From contig QZKV01000156.1 in assembly GCA_003599575.1 (NCBI GenBank), positions 1 to 64,000 of the forward strand: a DNA stretch of 64,000 bases, written 5' to 3'. Source of the DNA: Desulfobacteraceae bacterium. GTDB taxonomy: Bacteria; Desulfobacterota; Desulfobacteria; Desulfobacterales; Desulfosarcinaceae. This document shows, piece by piece, positions 8,887-17,622 of the stretch. The notes under the pieces are model-generated. The model was not told the DNA's origin. It ran no database searches and was given only the letters and a program-made list of their open reading frames with translations. Positions within the stretch are counted from its first letter, which is position 1; every line of letters begins with the position of its first letter. The translations under genes were made by a program, and so were the position numbers.

Positions 8887-9042
8887 CGGATGGATCCTTT
8901 ACCTGATGTTGGGTTTTGTTCTCTTCAACCGGCCGCTGCCGCGCCCTATCTCTTGTAATTCAGGCTTTCCGACCTGTCAACGCGCCAATCCCCTGAATAC
9001 GGTTGGACAGCAACGTTCAAATCGCACTCAACCTGATCTTCC

Positions 9043-9071
9043 TTGATCTTTGTGCCATGCTCTATTATATA
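9043..9071 (+). promoter_or_regulatory. Sigma-70 promoter of the NtrC-like regulator gene
   Basis: TTGATC, 17 nt, TATATA. The predicted start near 9078 leaves a leader of about 195 nt before the ATG at 9273. The -10 box is inside a perfect palindrome (9059-9075). The 8887-9272 gap holds no gene. Confidence 0.6.
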
Positions 9072-9075
9072 GAGC
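9059..9075. promoter_or_regulatory. Palindrome over the -10 box, candidate operator
   Basis: GCTCTAT-TAT-ATAGAGC is a perfect inverted repeat with 7-bp arms. It covers the plus-strand -10 box and also contains TATAAT on the minus strand, facing the phosphatase operon. A dimeric regulator bound here could control both directions. Inferred from symmetry and position only. Confidence 0.45.
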
Positions 9076-9272
9076 TCTATGCCGATACCGGTCCGCATGC
9101 GGGTCCAGCGTTACCTCTTGAGCCGGAGTTTACCTGAAAAGCGGCTCATCAGGAAAAAATCATGCGAGCCACTCTGCGCCCAGGTACCAATGAAGTGCGT
9201 GGTGTTTCAAGTCTTAGCGTTAACCCGATTACCTTTGTTCCCTGGAATTTCATATTGCTATTGGAGTCAAGC

Positions 9273-10418
9273 ATGAAGCCCTGTCGCATTCTTTTTGTCG
9301 ACGACGACAAAGATATACTCATGATGGTGGAACAGTACCTTCAAATGCAAGGCTATGATATCACAACAGTAAGCAGCGGTCTGAAAGCCCTGGACGTGGT
9401 CAAGGACCGGGATATCGATATCATTTTCACCGATTACAAGATGCCCGAATTCAACGGCCTGGAATTGTTGGCGGCCGTAAAAAAATACAAGCCCGAAATC
9501 GAGGTGATAGTCGTTACCGGATACGGTTCCATGGAATCGGCCATTCAGGCGATGAAATTCGGCAGCTATGATTATCTGCAAAAACCTTTCAAGCTGGACC
9601 ACCTCAAACTGATCATCGACCGGATTACCGAAGAAAAAAAAGTGAAGGACAAATCCAGTTTGATCCGCAAGCGCGGCCGGGAACGCCACAAGTTCGAGGG
9701 ATTGGTCGGCATCAGCGCCCGCATGCAGCAAATATATGAATTGATTGAGACCGTCAGCCGCCAAAGTCCCATGGTGCTGATTCAGGGCGAAAGCGGTACC
9801 GGCAAGGAACTGGTGGCGCGTACCGTTCATCAGCTCAGCGATCGCCGTCAAAACGCCTTTGTGCCGGTCAATTGCAGCGGCATCACCGAAGGTCTGCCCG
9901 AAGCGGACGTGGTCCCCCATGTCACCGCCCTGATGCAGAAAGTGCATGGCGGTACGATTTATCTGGATGAAATCGCGGAGTTGGCGCCCTCTTTGCGGCT
10001 TTCCATTCTGCAGGCGCTGGAAGCCCGCCAGAATGATAAGGAAAACCTCACCCGTGTCATTGCCGCTACCAGCAAAGAGTTGTCCGATGTAATTGCCAGT
10101 GGCGCGCTGAAGAAAGATTTCTTCGACCTGCTCAACGCCGTGGTGATCCGCATGCCGCCGCTGCGCGAACGTCCTGAAGACATCTGCCTGCTGATCAACC
10201 ATTTCATTCACCAGGCCTGCGCCAAACACAATCGGCGCATCATCGGCGTTTCGCCCGATGCCCTGGATATACTGATGCGTTATTTCTGGCCCGGCAACCT
10301 CATCCAATTGCAGAACGTCATAGAGCGGGCATTGGCCCTGGGCGTCGACGAGGCGATTCAGCCCGCCGACTTGCCGGCGGAGATCCAGACTTTCTCGACC
10401 ATCTCCAAGATGAGTTAG
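9273..10418 (+). CDS. Degenerate NtrC-family response regulator (no GAFTGA, no HTH)
   Basis: A 381-aa protein with an intact receiver domain (acidic residues 10-12, phospho-acceptor D54, T82, K104) and an AAA+ sigma-54-activator domain. Walker A GESGTGKE (172-179) and Walker B GGTIYLDEI (226-234) are intact. Between N200 and Walker B only about 25 residues remain, so the GAFTGA loop that contacts sigma-54 is missing. The two arginine-finger positions read K and L (LKKDFFDLL, 280-288), and there is no C-terminal Fis-type HTH. The start at 9273 was chosen over an upstream frame because of the TTGGAG ribosome site. It probably acts by protein-protein contacts, not as a standard sigma-54 activator. 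Confidence 0.88.
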   Translation: MKPCRILFVDDDKDILMMVEQYLQMQGYDITTVSSGLKALDVVKDRDIDIIFTDYKMPEFNGLELLAAVKKYKPEIEVIVVTGYGSMESAIQAMKFGSYDYLQKPFKLDHLKLIIDRITEEKKVKDKSSLIRKRGRERHKFEGLVGISARMQQIYELIETVSRQSPMVLIQGESGTGKELVARTVHQLSDRRQNAFVPVNCSGITEGLPEADVVPHVTALMQKVHGGTIYLDEIAELAPSLRLSILQALEARQNDKENLTRVIAATSKELSDVIASGALKKDFFDLLNAVVIRMPPLRERPEDICLLINHFIHQACAKHNRRIIGVSPDALDILMRYFWPGNLIQLQNVIERALALGVDEAIQPADLPAEIQTFSTISKMS

Positions 10419-10460
10419 AAGTGGTTTCACAGCCTCCCCGGGAACACGATATCTGCGTTG

Positions 10461-10516
10461 CGGCGAAGCGGCCGATCTGAATATGACCTATATTCCTCCG
10501 GTCGGCCGCCTCGCCG
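10461..10516. repeat. Large nested inverted repeat
   Basis: CGGCGAAGCGGCCGA (10461-10475) and TCGGCCGCCTCGCCG (10502-10516) pair at 14 of 15 positions, and inside the loop GAATAT (10479-10484) pairs with ATATTC (10490-10495). It lies between the response regulator and radical SAM genes. No T-run follows, so it is not a standard intrinsic terminator. Confidence 0.65.
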
Positions 10517-10572
10517 CGCCTTGATCCGATGCCAGGTTAAAGGCTTTGAAACCGCTTCCCTGATAATCTTCT

Positions 10573-12225
10573 ATGCCCGACATTCTTCTTATCCAGCCGC
10601 CCATCGAGGATTTCTATTTTACGGCCAAACGCAGCCTGCCCTATGGATTGGCCGGCATTGCGGGGGCATTGCGGCAGGCCGGCTTCAGCGTGGCCCTGCT
10701 GGATGCCCTGGCCACGCCCAAAAGCCGCGTCCTGCCGTGGCCGGATGAAATGGCTCATTTGCATCCCTTTTTCGGCCGCTCCGATCGGTCACCCTTTGCC
10801 CTTTTCCATAAGTGGCGTCATTTCGGGTACAGCCTTGAGCACATCGCAAGGCAGTCCAAAGCATCGGGCGCTTTTCTGATCGGCATTTCCTCCCTTTTCA
10901 GCGCTTACGCGGAAACGGCGCTGGCGACAGCCGCGGTTGTCAAGGCAGCCTGTCCCCGGGCGCTCGTCGTGCTCGGCGGACATCATCCCAGTGCGCTGCC
11001 CGGTGAGGTCATGCGGTATCCGGCCGTGGATTACGTCCTGCGCGGCGACGGCGAAGTGGGATTGCCCCCGCTGGCCCGGGCCCTGCGCGACGGCAGCGAG
11101 CTGCACAGCGTTCCCGGTCTGGTGCGGCGCCGGCCCGACGGGTCTTTGCATCAAAATCCGACCGCATTCGCGGCGGACTTGAACCGCCTGCCGATGCCCG
11201 CTTTCGACCTCCTCGATTGGGGCTTCTACCGCCGGGCAGACCGGTCCTCCGCGGCGATCAGTGCCGGCCGGGGATGCCCGCAACGCTGCACCTATTGCGC
11301 GGTCAACACCGCCGGCGGCCACGCTTACCGCTGTCGCAGCGTGGCCGGCGTGCTGGCCGAACTGGAAGAGATCGACCGGATCGCCCCGCTGGGCTTTATC
11401 GATTTTGAGGATGAACATCTGTCCCTTGACCGTAGCTGGTTTATAGATCTGCTGACGGCCATCCAGCACCGTTTTGCGCAGCGGCGCATCGAACTGCGCG
11501 CCATGAACGGTCTGTTTGCGCCCAGTCTGGATGAAGAACTGATCGGGCGCATGCAGCAGGCCGGTTTTAAAACACTTAACCTGGCCTTGATCACCACCTC
11601 CGCGGCCCAACTCAGGCGCTTTCAGCGCCCTGACCTGAGCCAGGACGTGGATCGGGTGCTGCATCTGGCCGGCCGGCGGAAAATGAATGCCGTGGTCTAT
11701 CTCATGGTGGCGGGGCCGGGCCAAGATCCCTATGCCGGGGTGGCCGACTTGCTTTTTCTGGCACAGCGGCGGGTATTGGCAGGCGTTTCGGTCTTTTACC
11801 CGGCACCCGGAAGCCTCGATTATGAATGGTGTGCGCGCCACGGCCTGCTCCCGTCCGCCTTCCGCCTGATGCGCGCCACGGCGCTGCCGCTCGCGCACAT
11901 CACCGATCGCATCCAAACGGTAACCCTGCTGCGCCTGGGCCGGGTGCTCAATTTCATGAAGCATCTGCTCGATGCCGGCATCGGCCTGCCGGTCCCCGAC
12001 CGGCCTCCCGCGGTCTTGCCGGCTAAAGTCGAACGCCTTGCGCTGGGCCGAATTTTGCTGGCCGCCTTTTTACACGACGGCATCATCCGCGGTCTGGATG
12101 ACGAAGGCAGGATTTACCCCCATCGCATCGACACGGGTCTGACGCGCGCGTTCCTCGACGGACTGGCCGGAGTCCAACTTAAGGGAGCTTCATCGGCCGG
12201 CAGTTTTCTCCCGCCGAGCCGCTGA
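10573..12225 (+). CDS. B12-binding-type radical SAM protein
   Basis: A 550-aa protein with an N-terminal cobalamin-binding-like Rossmann region (about 1-175, with LPYGLAGIAGALRQAG and VVLGGHHPSALP) and a radical SAM TIM barrel whose cluster motif CPQRCTYC has cysteines 235, 239 and 242. The histidine motif DxHxxG used for base-off B12 binding is not seen, so actual cobalamin binding is doubtful. Members include methyltransferases and ring-forming enzymes; the substrate cannot be read from the sequence. It stands alone, after a long hairpin, without tailoring-enzyme neighbours. Confidence 0.85.
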   Translation: MPDILLIQPPIEDFYFTAKRSLPYGLAGIAGALRQAGFSVALLDALATPKSRVLPWPDEMAHLHPFFGRSDRSPFALFHKWRHFGYSLEHIARQSKASGAFLIGISSLFSAYAETALATAAVVKAACPRALVVLGGHHPSALPGEVMRYPAVDYVLRGDGEVGLPPLARALRDGSELHSVPGLVRRRPDGSLHQNPTAFAADLNRLPMPAFDLLDWGFYRRADRSSAAISAGRGCPQRCTYCAVNTAGGHAYRCRSVAGVLAELEEIDRIAPLGFIDFEDEHLSLDRSWFIDLLTAIQHRFAQRRIELRAMNGLFAPSLDEELIGRMQQAGFKTLNLALITTSAAQLRRFQRPDLSQDVDRVLHLAGRRKMNAVVYLMVAGPGQDPYAGVADLLFLAQRRVLAGVSVFYPAPGSLDYEWCARHGLLPSAFRLMRATALPLAHITDRIQTVTLLRLGRVLNFMKHLLDAGIGLPVPDRPPAVLPAKVERLALGRILLAAFLHDGIIRGLDDEGRIYPHRIDTGLTRAFLDGLAGVQLKGASSAGSFLPPSR

Positions 12226-12335
12226 GACGCAGGGCGGATGTTTGTAGCCTGCCGCGCTGCGGCTTTGCGCGAAGCATTCCTCAGAACGAATTTTGCGTGG
12301 AGGGCAGCCAGGCGCACCATCGACAGGCCATGTTT

Positions 12336-12400
12336 TGCGGGTTCACGGCGCGATCGTTGCGGGGGATTGCTAACTTGCCCGAGGTATGCGGGTTCACGGC
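12336..12400. repeat. 14-bp direct repeat in a gene-free stretch
   Basis: TGCGGGTTCACGGC occurs at 12336-12349 and again at 12387-12400, 51 bp apart. The stretch 12226-12444 between convergent genes contains no supported gene. Function unknown. Confidence 0.55.
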
Positions 12401-12444
12401 CAACCGGCCCAGGGGCGAACGGACAAAGGGCCAAGGAACCGGGG

Positions 12445-13008
12445 TCAAGCTTGCGGGCCAACCACCCTGCCGAGATGATCGGTTAGTTGCGCGGGCTCGA
12501 AGGTCAGATACGCGAACAGGCGGTCTTCAAGCAGTGTGGTCTGCTCCCATACGTTCAGAAGCCATTGTTTGTGCTCGGCGGTTTTGGCATAACGCGCCAG
12601 GATGTAGTCCATGCGGTCGTCGAGGGGAACGATCCGGTCGTGGAGCACGCGTTTATCGGCATAGTTGACGACTTCGGCTTCATTGGGGGTGTCACCGGCA
12701 AAATAGGCATCCAGAATGACATGCTGCCGGACGATGTGGCCCACTTCGGGATACCCGAGATCGGTCAGATATTCGCCGCCCGTGCGGGAGTGATTCTCGC
12801 CGGTTTTAAAGCTGCGCGGTTTGGTGATGTCGTGCAACAGGGCCGACGCGTCCACCAGGGGCCTGTTCAGGCTTAGGCCGGCCGCCAGCAGCCCATCGGT
12901 GAGCAGCAAGGCAACGCGGCATACCAGTTCCGAATGGGCCAGAATATGGTCCGGCATCTGCATTTGGGCCAACATGCGCAGGCACTCTTCACGCTCGGGA
13001 AGACGCAA
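12445..13008 (-). CDS. HD-domain phosphohydrolase
   Basis: A 187-aa protein of the HD superfamily. The metal-binding pattern is visible: H25 (AHSELV), the HD pair H59-D60 (LLHDITK), H73 and D100. The start is a TTG at 13008 with a strong GGGAGG ribosome site. Small HD proteins hydrolyse phosphate esters, often of nucleotides; the natural substrate is not predictable. It stands alone and is divergent from the 2-oxoglutarate dehydrogenase operon. Confidence 0.82.
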   Translation of the reverse strand: MRLPEREECLRMLAQMQMPDHILAHSELVCRVALLLTDGLLAAGLSLNRPLVDASALLHDITKPRSFKTGENHSRTGGEYLTDLGYPEVGHIVRQHVILDAYFAGDTPNEAEVVNYADKRVLHDRIVPLDDRMDYILARYAKTAEHKQWLLNVWEQTTLLEDRLFAYLTFEPAQLTDHLGRVVGPQA

Positions 13009-13201
13009 CTTTTCCCTCCCATGTCTCAGTGGGCGATTTAATGAATCACCTTATACCCGAGGCCATGCCTTTTCGACAAGGCATTATGTCATCCGTTCAA
13101 TCGAATCTTTGCGGCCGGGCGGGCACCTCTCGATTGAAAACCAATCTTGGCTCGGGACTGAATTTTATACAGCCGGAATTGCCCATAGGCGCCCCTTTGC
13201 A

Positions 13202-13230
13202 TTGACACACCGGGGCCCTTTACTTATCAT
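13202..13230 (+). promoter_or_regulatory. Sigma-70 promoter of the odhA/odhB operon
   Basis: A consensus TTGACA is followed after 17 nt by TATCAT. The predicted start near 13237 gives a leader of about 100 nt before the E1 gene. No other feature is seen in the 13009-13340 gap. Confidence 0.72.
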
Positions 13231-13340
13231 TTTGCATCGCGTTCTTGCCTGTTCGATGCGCTTCATGACGCCAGGGAAGAACGGCTGGCGGCAGGCGTAT
13301 CCGCACCATCCCTTGCGAAACCCTTCAGAAGAACGGCACC

Positions 13341-16079
13341 ATGCAAATACCCGAAACCTTAAACCTCAGCTACCTCGAGGACCAATATCGACGATACAAA
13401 TCCGACCCGCAGTCAGTGGGCCGGGATTGGCAGTTTTTCTTTCAGGGCTTCGATATCGGTCTGCAGATACGCATTCCTCCCGCAGGAGAAACCCAGCGGG
13501 AGGCCGTCGAGGCGGGCGAAGGGCTGGTCGGCGAGCTGATCCAGCGCTACCGCCACCTCGGTCATCTGCTGGCCTGCATGGATCCGTTGAGCGAATGTCC
13601 GACCGAGCATCCCTTGCTGGATCCGGGCGCCGTGGGGTTGCGCGATGAACATCTTGAGCGTGTTTATGCAACCCCGCAACTATCCTTCATTGCTCAGGCC
13701 AGCCTGAAAGAGGTCGTTCAAATTCTCAAGCAGACCTATTGCCGCACAGTTGGGGTGGAGTTCATGCACCTGCAGGATCCCGAAGAGCGGCAATGGCTTC
13801 AGGAACGCATGGAGCCGGTGCGCAATCACCCTGCCTTCACCCCCGCGGAGCAGCGCCATATCCTGGAAAAACTGACCCAGGCGGCTATGTTCGAGAATTT
13901 TTTAAACAAGCGCTATGTCGCCGTGACCCGCTTTTCCTTGGAAGGTGGCGACGGCGTCATCCCCATGCTGGATGCTCTTTTCCGCAAGCTGGCGCAAATG
14001 GAGTGCCGCGAAGTGATCCTGGGCATGGCCCACCGCGGCCGCCTCAACGTGCAGGCCAATATTCTCAATCGACCGGCGGAAGAGATCCTGGCCGAATTTG
14101 AAAACTGCTATGACAGCAGCCAACTGGTCGGCGCGGGAGATGTAAAATACCATAAAGGATACCTGGGCGAAATCGAGCTGGGGGCCGATGGCCGTATTCA
14201 AGCCCTTCTGGTGAGCAATCCCAGCCATCTGGAAACCGTCGATCCGGTGGTGCAGGGCGCGGTGCGCGCGCGCCAGGAACCGCTGGGCGAACTGGGGCGG
14301 CGCAAAGTCGTAGCGTTGCTGCTGCACGGCGATGCGGCTTTTTCCGGCCAAGGGGTGCTTGCCGAAACGCTCAACCTGAGCCAACTCAAGGGATATGGTA
14401 CGGGCGGCACCCTCCACCTGGTCATCAACAACCAGATCGGTTACACCACCCTGCCCGATGATGCGCGCTCCACGCGCTACAGCACCGACCTGGCCAAGAT
14501 GCTGATGGTGCCGATTTTTCACGTCCACGGTGAAGATCCCGAAGCGCTGGTGCACGTCATCCGCCTGGCCGCGGAATACCGCTTCGCCTTTGGCAAGGAT
14601 GTGGTGGTGGACGTGGTCTGCTACCGGCGCTACGGGCACAATGAAGGCGACGAACCCTACTTCACCCAGCCGACCATGTATGACCGTATCCACCGCCGGC
14701 CCTCACTGCACAAGCTGTACGCCCAACAACTGACGCAAGCCGGTATCGTCACGGCCGAGGAGCTGGCCGGCCTGGAAAATGAATGCACCCGAAAATTGGA
14801 ATCGGCCTATGCGGCGGTGCACGGCAGCGCTTGTCCTTTCCCGGAAATGCGCTTTTTCAAAGGCTGGGATGAATTGACCGGCCATTACACCCACGCTCCG
14901 GCGGATACGGCCGTGCCGGCGGAGGAGCTCAACGCCCTGGCCCGGAATCTCTACCGGGTTCCGGAAGGCTTCGCCCCCCACTCCAAGATCAAGCTGCTGC
15001 TGCGGCGGCGCTTGGAAGCGCTTGAAAAGGGCAGCGGCATCGATTGGGCCAATGCGGAGGCACTGGCCTTCGCCACTCTGCTGGCCGAGGGATTCCCCAT
15101 ACGGTTGAGCGGGCAGGACAGCGCCCGGGGGACTTTCAGTCAACGGCACAGCATCCTGTACGATCGCAAAACAGGCCGTCCCTACGTGCCTTTGCATCAT
15201 GTGGACGCGACAGCCCGCTTCGATGTGTACGACAGCCCTTTGTCCGAAGCCGGTGTTCTGGGTTTCGAATACGGCTATGCCATGACCCATCCCCACGGAT
15301 TGATCCTGTGGGAAGCCCAGTTCGGGGATTTCATCAACAACGCCCAAGCCGTGGTCGATCTGTTCATCGCCAGCGGCGAAGCCAAGTGGCAGCGCTTGTG
15401 CGGTTTGACCCTGCTGCTGCCGCACGGCTGGGAGGGTCTGGGCCCTGAACATTCCAGTGCGCGCCTGGAGCGGTTCCTGCAGCTGTGCGCCGACGACAAC
15501 ATGCAGGTGTGCGATGTGACCACGCCCGCGCAGTATTTTCATTTGCTGCGCCGCCAGGCCAAGGTGTCCTACCGCAAGCCGCTGGTGCTGATGACCCCCA
15601 AAAGCCTCCTGCGCCACCCGCGCGCCGTATCAACGCTGTCCGACTTCACCCAGGGAACTTTCCGGGCGGTCCTGGATGATCCGCTCAAGCCGGAGAAGGC
15701 GACCAAAATGCTCTTCTGCAGCGGCAAGATATACTACCAGCTCCTGCAGCGACGGGAAGACCTCGCTACCGGCGACATCGCCATCATCCGCCTGGAACAA
15801 TACTATCCTTTTCCCCACGACCAACTCAAAGCCGTGCTGGCGAACTACCCCAAAGCCGAAGCCTGGGTTTGGGTTCAGGAGGCGCCTGCCAATATGGGCG
15901 CATGGCAGTTCGTGCGGCCTTATCTGGAATCCCTTGTGGGCCGTCCGCCGGCGTATGTCGGACGCAAACCGTCCCCCTCCCCGGCCACCGGCTTTCCGAA
16001 CATATACAAACTGGAGCAGGCCGCTATCTCCGATCAAGCGATAGGACCGTACGACACGGGCAGCGGTATCGCCAGCTAG
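13341..16079 (+). CDS. sucA: 2-oxoglutarate dehydrogenase E1 component
   Basis: Thiamine-diphosphate-dependent E1 that decarboxylates 2-oxoglutarate and succinylates the lipoyl group of E2. At 912 aa it has the full length of bacterial OGDH E1. Seen: N-terminal E2-binding segment (LSYLEDQYRRYKSDPQSV), GMAHRGRLNV near residue 228, the ThDP region GDAAFSGQGVLAE near 330 followed by LVINNQIGYTT, and the C-terminal LPHGWEGLGPEHSSARLERF. The ribosome site is weak (AGAAG). It is followed by the E2 gene; E3 is not adjacent. Strict anaerobes of this group often use ferredoxin-dependent 2-oxoglutarate oxidoreductase instead. Confidence 0.95.
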   Translation: MQIPETLNLSYLEDQYRRYKSDPQSVGRDWQFFFQGFDIGLQIRIPPAGETQREAVEAGEGLVGELIQRYRHLGHLLACMDPLSECPTEHPLLDPGAVGLRDEHLERVYATPQLSFIAQASLKEVVQILKQTYCRTVGVEFMHLQDPEERQWLQERMEPVRNHPAFTPAEQRHILEKLTQAAMFENFLNKRYVAVTRFSLEGGDGVIPMLDALFRKLAQMECREVILGMAHRGRLNVQANILNRPAEEILAEFENCYDSSQLVGAGDVKYHKGYLGEIELGADGRIQALLVSNPSHLETVDPVVQGAVRARQEPLGELGRRKVVALLLHGDAAFSGQGVLAETLNLSQLKGYGTGGTLHLVINNQIGYTTLPDDARSTRYSTDLAKMLMVPIFHVHGEDPEALVHVIRLAAEYRFAFGKDVVVDVVCYRRYGHNEGDEPYFTQPTMYDRIHRRPSLHKLYAQQLTQAGIVTAEELAGLENECTRKLESAYAAVHGSACPFPEMRFFKGWDELTGHYTHAPADTAVPAEELNALARNLYRVPEGFAPHSKIKLLLRRRLEALEKGSGIDWANAEALAFATLLAEGFPIRLSGQDSARGTFSQRHSILYDRKTGRPYVPLHHVDATARFDVYDSPLSEAGVLGFEYGYAMTHPHGLILWEAQFGDFINNAQAVVDLFIASGEAKWQRLCGLTLLLPHGWEGLGPEHSSARLERFLQLCADDNMQVCDVTTPAQYFHLLRRQAKVSYRKPLVLMTPKSLLRHPRAVSTLSDFTQGTFRAVLDDPLKPEKATKMLFCSGKIYYQLLQRREDLATGDIAIIRLEQYYPFPHDQLKAVLANYPKAEAWVWVQEAPANMGAWQFVRPYLESLVGRPPAYVGRKPSPSPATGFPNIYKLEQAAISDQAIGPYDTGSGIAS

Positions 16080-16098
16080 CCCCTATGCGGAGAGTAAA

Positions 16099-16125
16099 GC
16101 GGGCACACGGGCTAACGGGTCAACG
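16099..16125 (+). repeat. 8-nt periodic tract before the E2 gene
   Basis: Consecutive 8-nt units GCGGGCAC, ACGGGCTA, ACGGGTCA and a partial ACG follow each other just upstream of the sucB ribosome site. A very similar tract occurs at 51668-51691 upstream of the RND adaptor gene. Confidence 0.55.
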
Positions 16126-16142
16126 ACCAATAAGGAGCATCC

Positions 16143-17453
16143 ATGGCCATCGAGGTTAAAATTCCCAATGTGGGGGAATCGGTGCAGGAAGCCGTTCTGA
16201 CCGAGTGGTACAAGCAGGACGGGGACGTCGTGGAAAAAGACGAACCGCTGTTTGTCATCGAAACCGATAAGGTCACCCTGGAGGTGACGGCCGAGGCCGG
16301 CGGGACGCTGTCGATTCTGGTGGCCGCCGGTGAAATCGTGGCCGTGGGCACCGTTGTGGCCAAGATCGAGGCCTCAACTGAAAAGCCCGCCGCGCGGGCG
16401 GAAGCGGCCCGGCCACCACAGGAGCCGCAAAAGCCAAGGGCCCCGCGTGCGCCCGAAGAGGCCGAGCCCGCCGCTGCGCGGGCCGTTCCCGAAACCAGGA
16501 AGCCCCCCCGGCCGGAACCCGAACCCGCCCCGCAAGCCCCGCCAGCCTCTCCGCAATCATTGCGCGGGGCTGGTGCGCTCCCGCCGTCGGTGCGTCGCCA
16601 AGTGGCCGAAAAAGGCTTGAATTTGGCCACCATGAAGGGCAGCGGCCCCGCCGGCCGCATCACCCCTGGCGATGTGCTGCTCGCCCTTGAACGCGCCCCG
16701 GGCGGTGCTCCCGAAGAATTCGCCGTGCCGGCGGAAACAGGGCGCGCGGCCGTGCCGGCGGAAGTGCGCAAGGCGCTGTCGCCCATTCGCAAGCGGATTG
16801 CCGCGCGGTTGCTGGAAGCCAAACAGAATACAGCCATGCTCACCACCTTCAACGACATCGATATGCACAACTCCATGGCGCTGCGCAGCCGGTACAAAGA
16901 GATATTCAAGGAGAAATACGAGGTCTCCCTTGGCTTCATGTCCATTTTTGTCAAGGCCTGCGTGGCGGCCCTGATGGAATTTCCGCAGGTCAACGCTTTT
17001 ATCGACGGCAACGACATCGTCTACCACAACTATCAGCACATCGGCGTGGCGGTCGGGTCGCCGCGCGGCCTGGTGGTGCCGGTCCTCCGCCACGCCGAAC
17101 GGATGACCTTCGCTCAAATCGAAAAGGCCATTATCGACTACGTGGCCAAAATCAGGGAGAATCGGCTGGAACTGGCCGATCTGGAAGGGGGCACCTTCAC
17201 CATCACCAACGGCGGGGTCTTCGGGTCGCTGCTCAGCACACCCATACTCAATATGCCGCAAAGCGGCATTCTGGGCATGCACCGCATTGAAAAGCGGCCG
17301 GTGGTGATCGATGATGAGATCGTCATTCGCCCCATGATGTACGTGGCCCTGAGCTACGATCATCGCATCGTGGACGGCCGCGAGGCGGTCACCTTTCTTA
17401 AACGGATCAAAGAACTGGTGGAAAACCCGGAACGGCTTCTGCTTGAAGTTTAG
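16143..17453 (+). CDS. sucB: 2-oxoglutarate dehydrogenase E2, dihydrolipoyl succinyltransferase
   Basis: A 436-aa E2 that transfers the succinyl group from lipoamide to CoA. One lipoyl domain (residues 1-76) has the modified lysine K43 in [10 protein letters not shown] Pro/Ala/Glu-rich hinge follows (about 80-138), then the E3/E1-binding domain (about 141-178, [20 protein letters not shown]). The catalytic domain ends with YDHRIVDG, containing the catalytic H407 and D411. A good ribosome site (AAGGAG) precedes the ATG, 63 nt after sucA. The pair clearly encodes an OGDH complex; E3 must come from elsewhere. Confidence 0.95.
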   Translation: MAIEVKIPNVGESVQEAVLTEWYKQDGDVVEKDEPLFVIETDKVTLEVTAEAGGTLSILVAAGEIVAVGTVVAKIEASTEKPAARAEAARPPQEPQKPRAPRAPEEAEPAAARAVPETRKPPRPEPEPAPQAPPASPQSLRGAGALPPSVRRQVAEKGLNLATMKGSGPAGRITPGDVLLALERAPGGAPEEFAVPAETGRAAVPAEVRKALSPIRKRIAARLLEAKQNTAMLTTFNDIDMHNSMALRSRYKEIFKEKYEVSLGFMSIFVKACVAALMEFPQVNAFIDGNDIVYHNYQHIGVAVGSPRGLVVPVLRHAERMTFAQIEKAIIDYVAKIRENRLELADLEGGTFTITNGGVFGSLLSTPILNMPQSGILGMHRIEKRPVVIDDEIVIRPMMYVALSYDHRIVDGREAVTFLKRIKELVENPERLLLEV

Positions 17454-17622
17454 CCTGTTGAAGACTTCGCCGGGGACGTGTGGGTTCAACAGAGATTGGG
17501 AGAGACATTCAATTTTTCTTTCCTTCTTGCCGGATCGATCGGCAGTTGGTACTTAAGACCGCGTTTGAAGTGCCACTATTGAGTTGAAGTTGTCTTTGGA
17601 TATTCGACCGGAAGGAGAAATT

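Noticed and set aside
17455-17492. Hairpin CTGTTGAA / TTCAACAG after the E2 gene as a terminator
   Set aside because: 8-bp arms with a 22-nt loop and no T-run directly behind; too weak to call.
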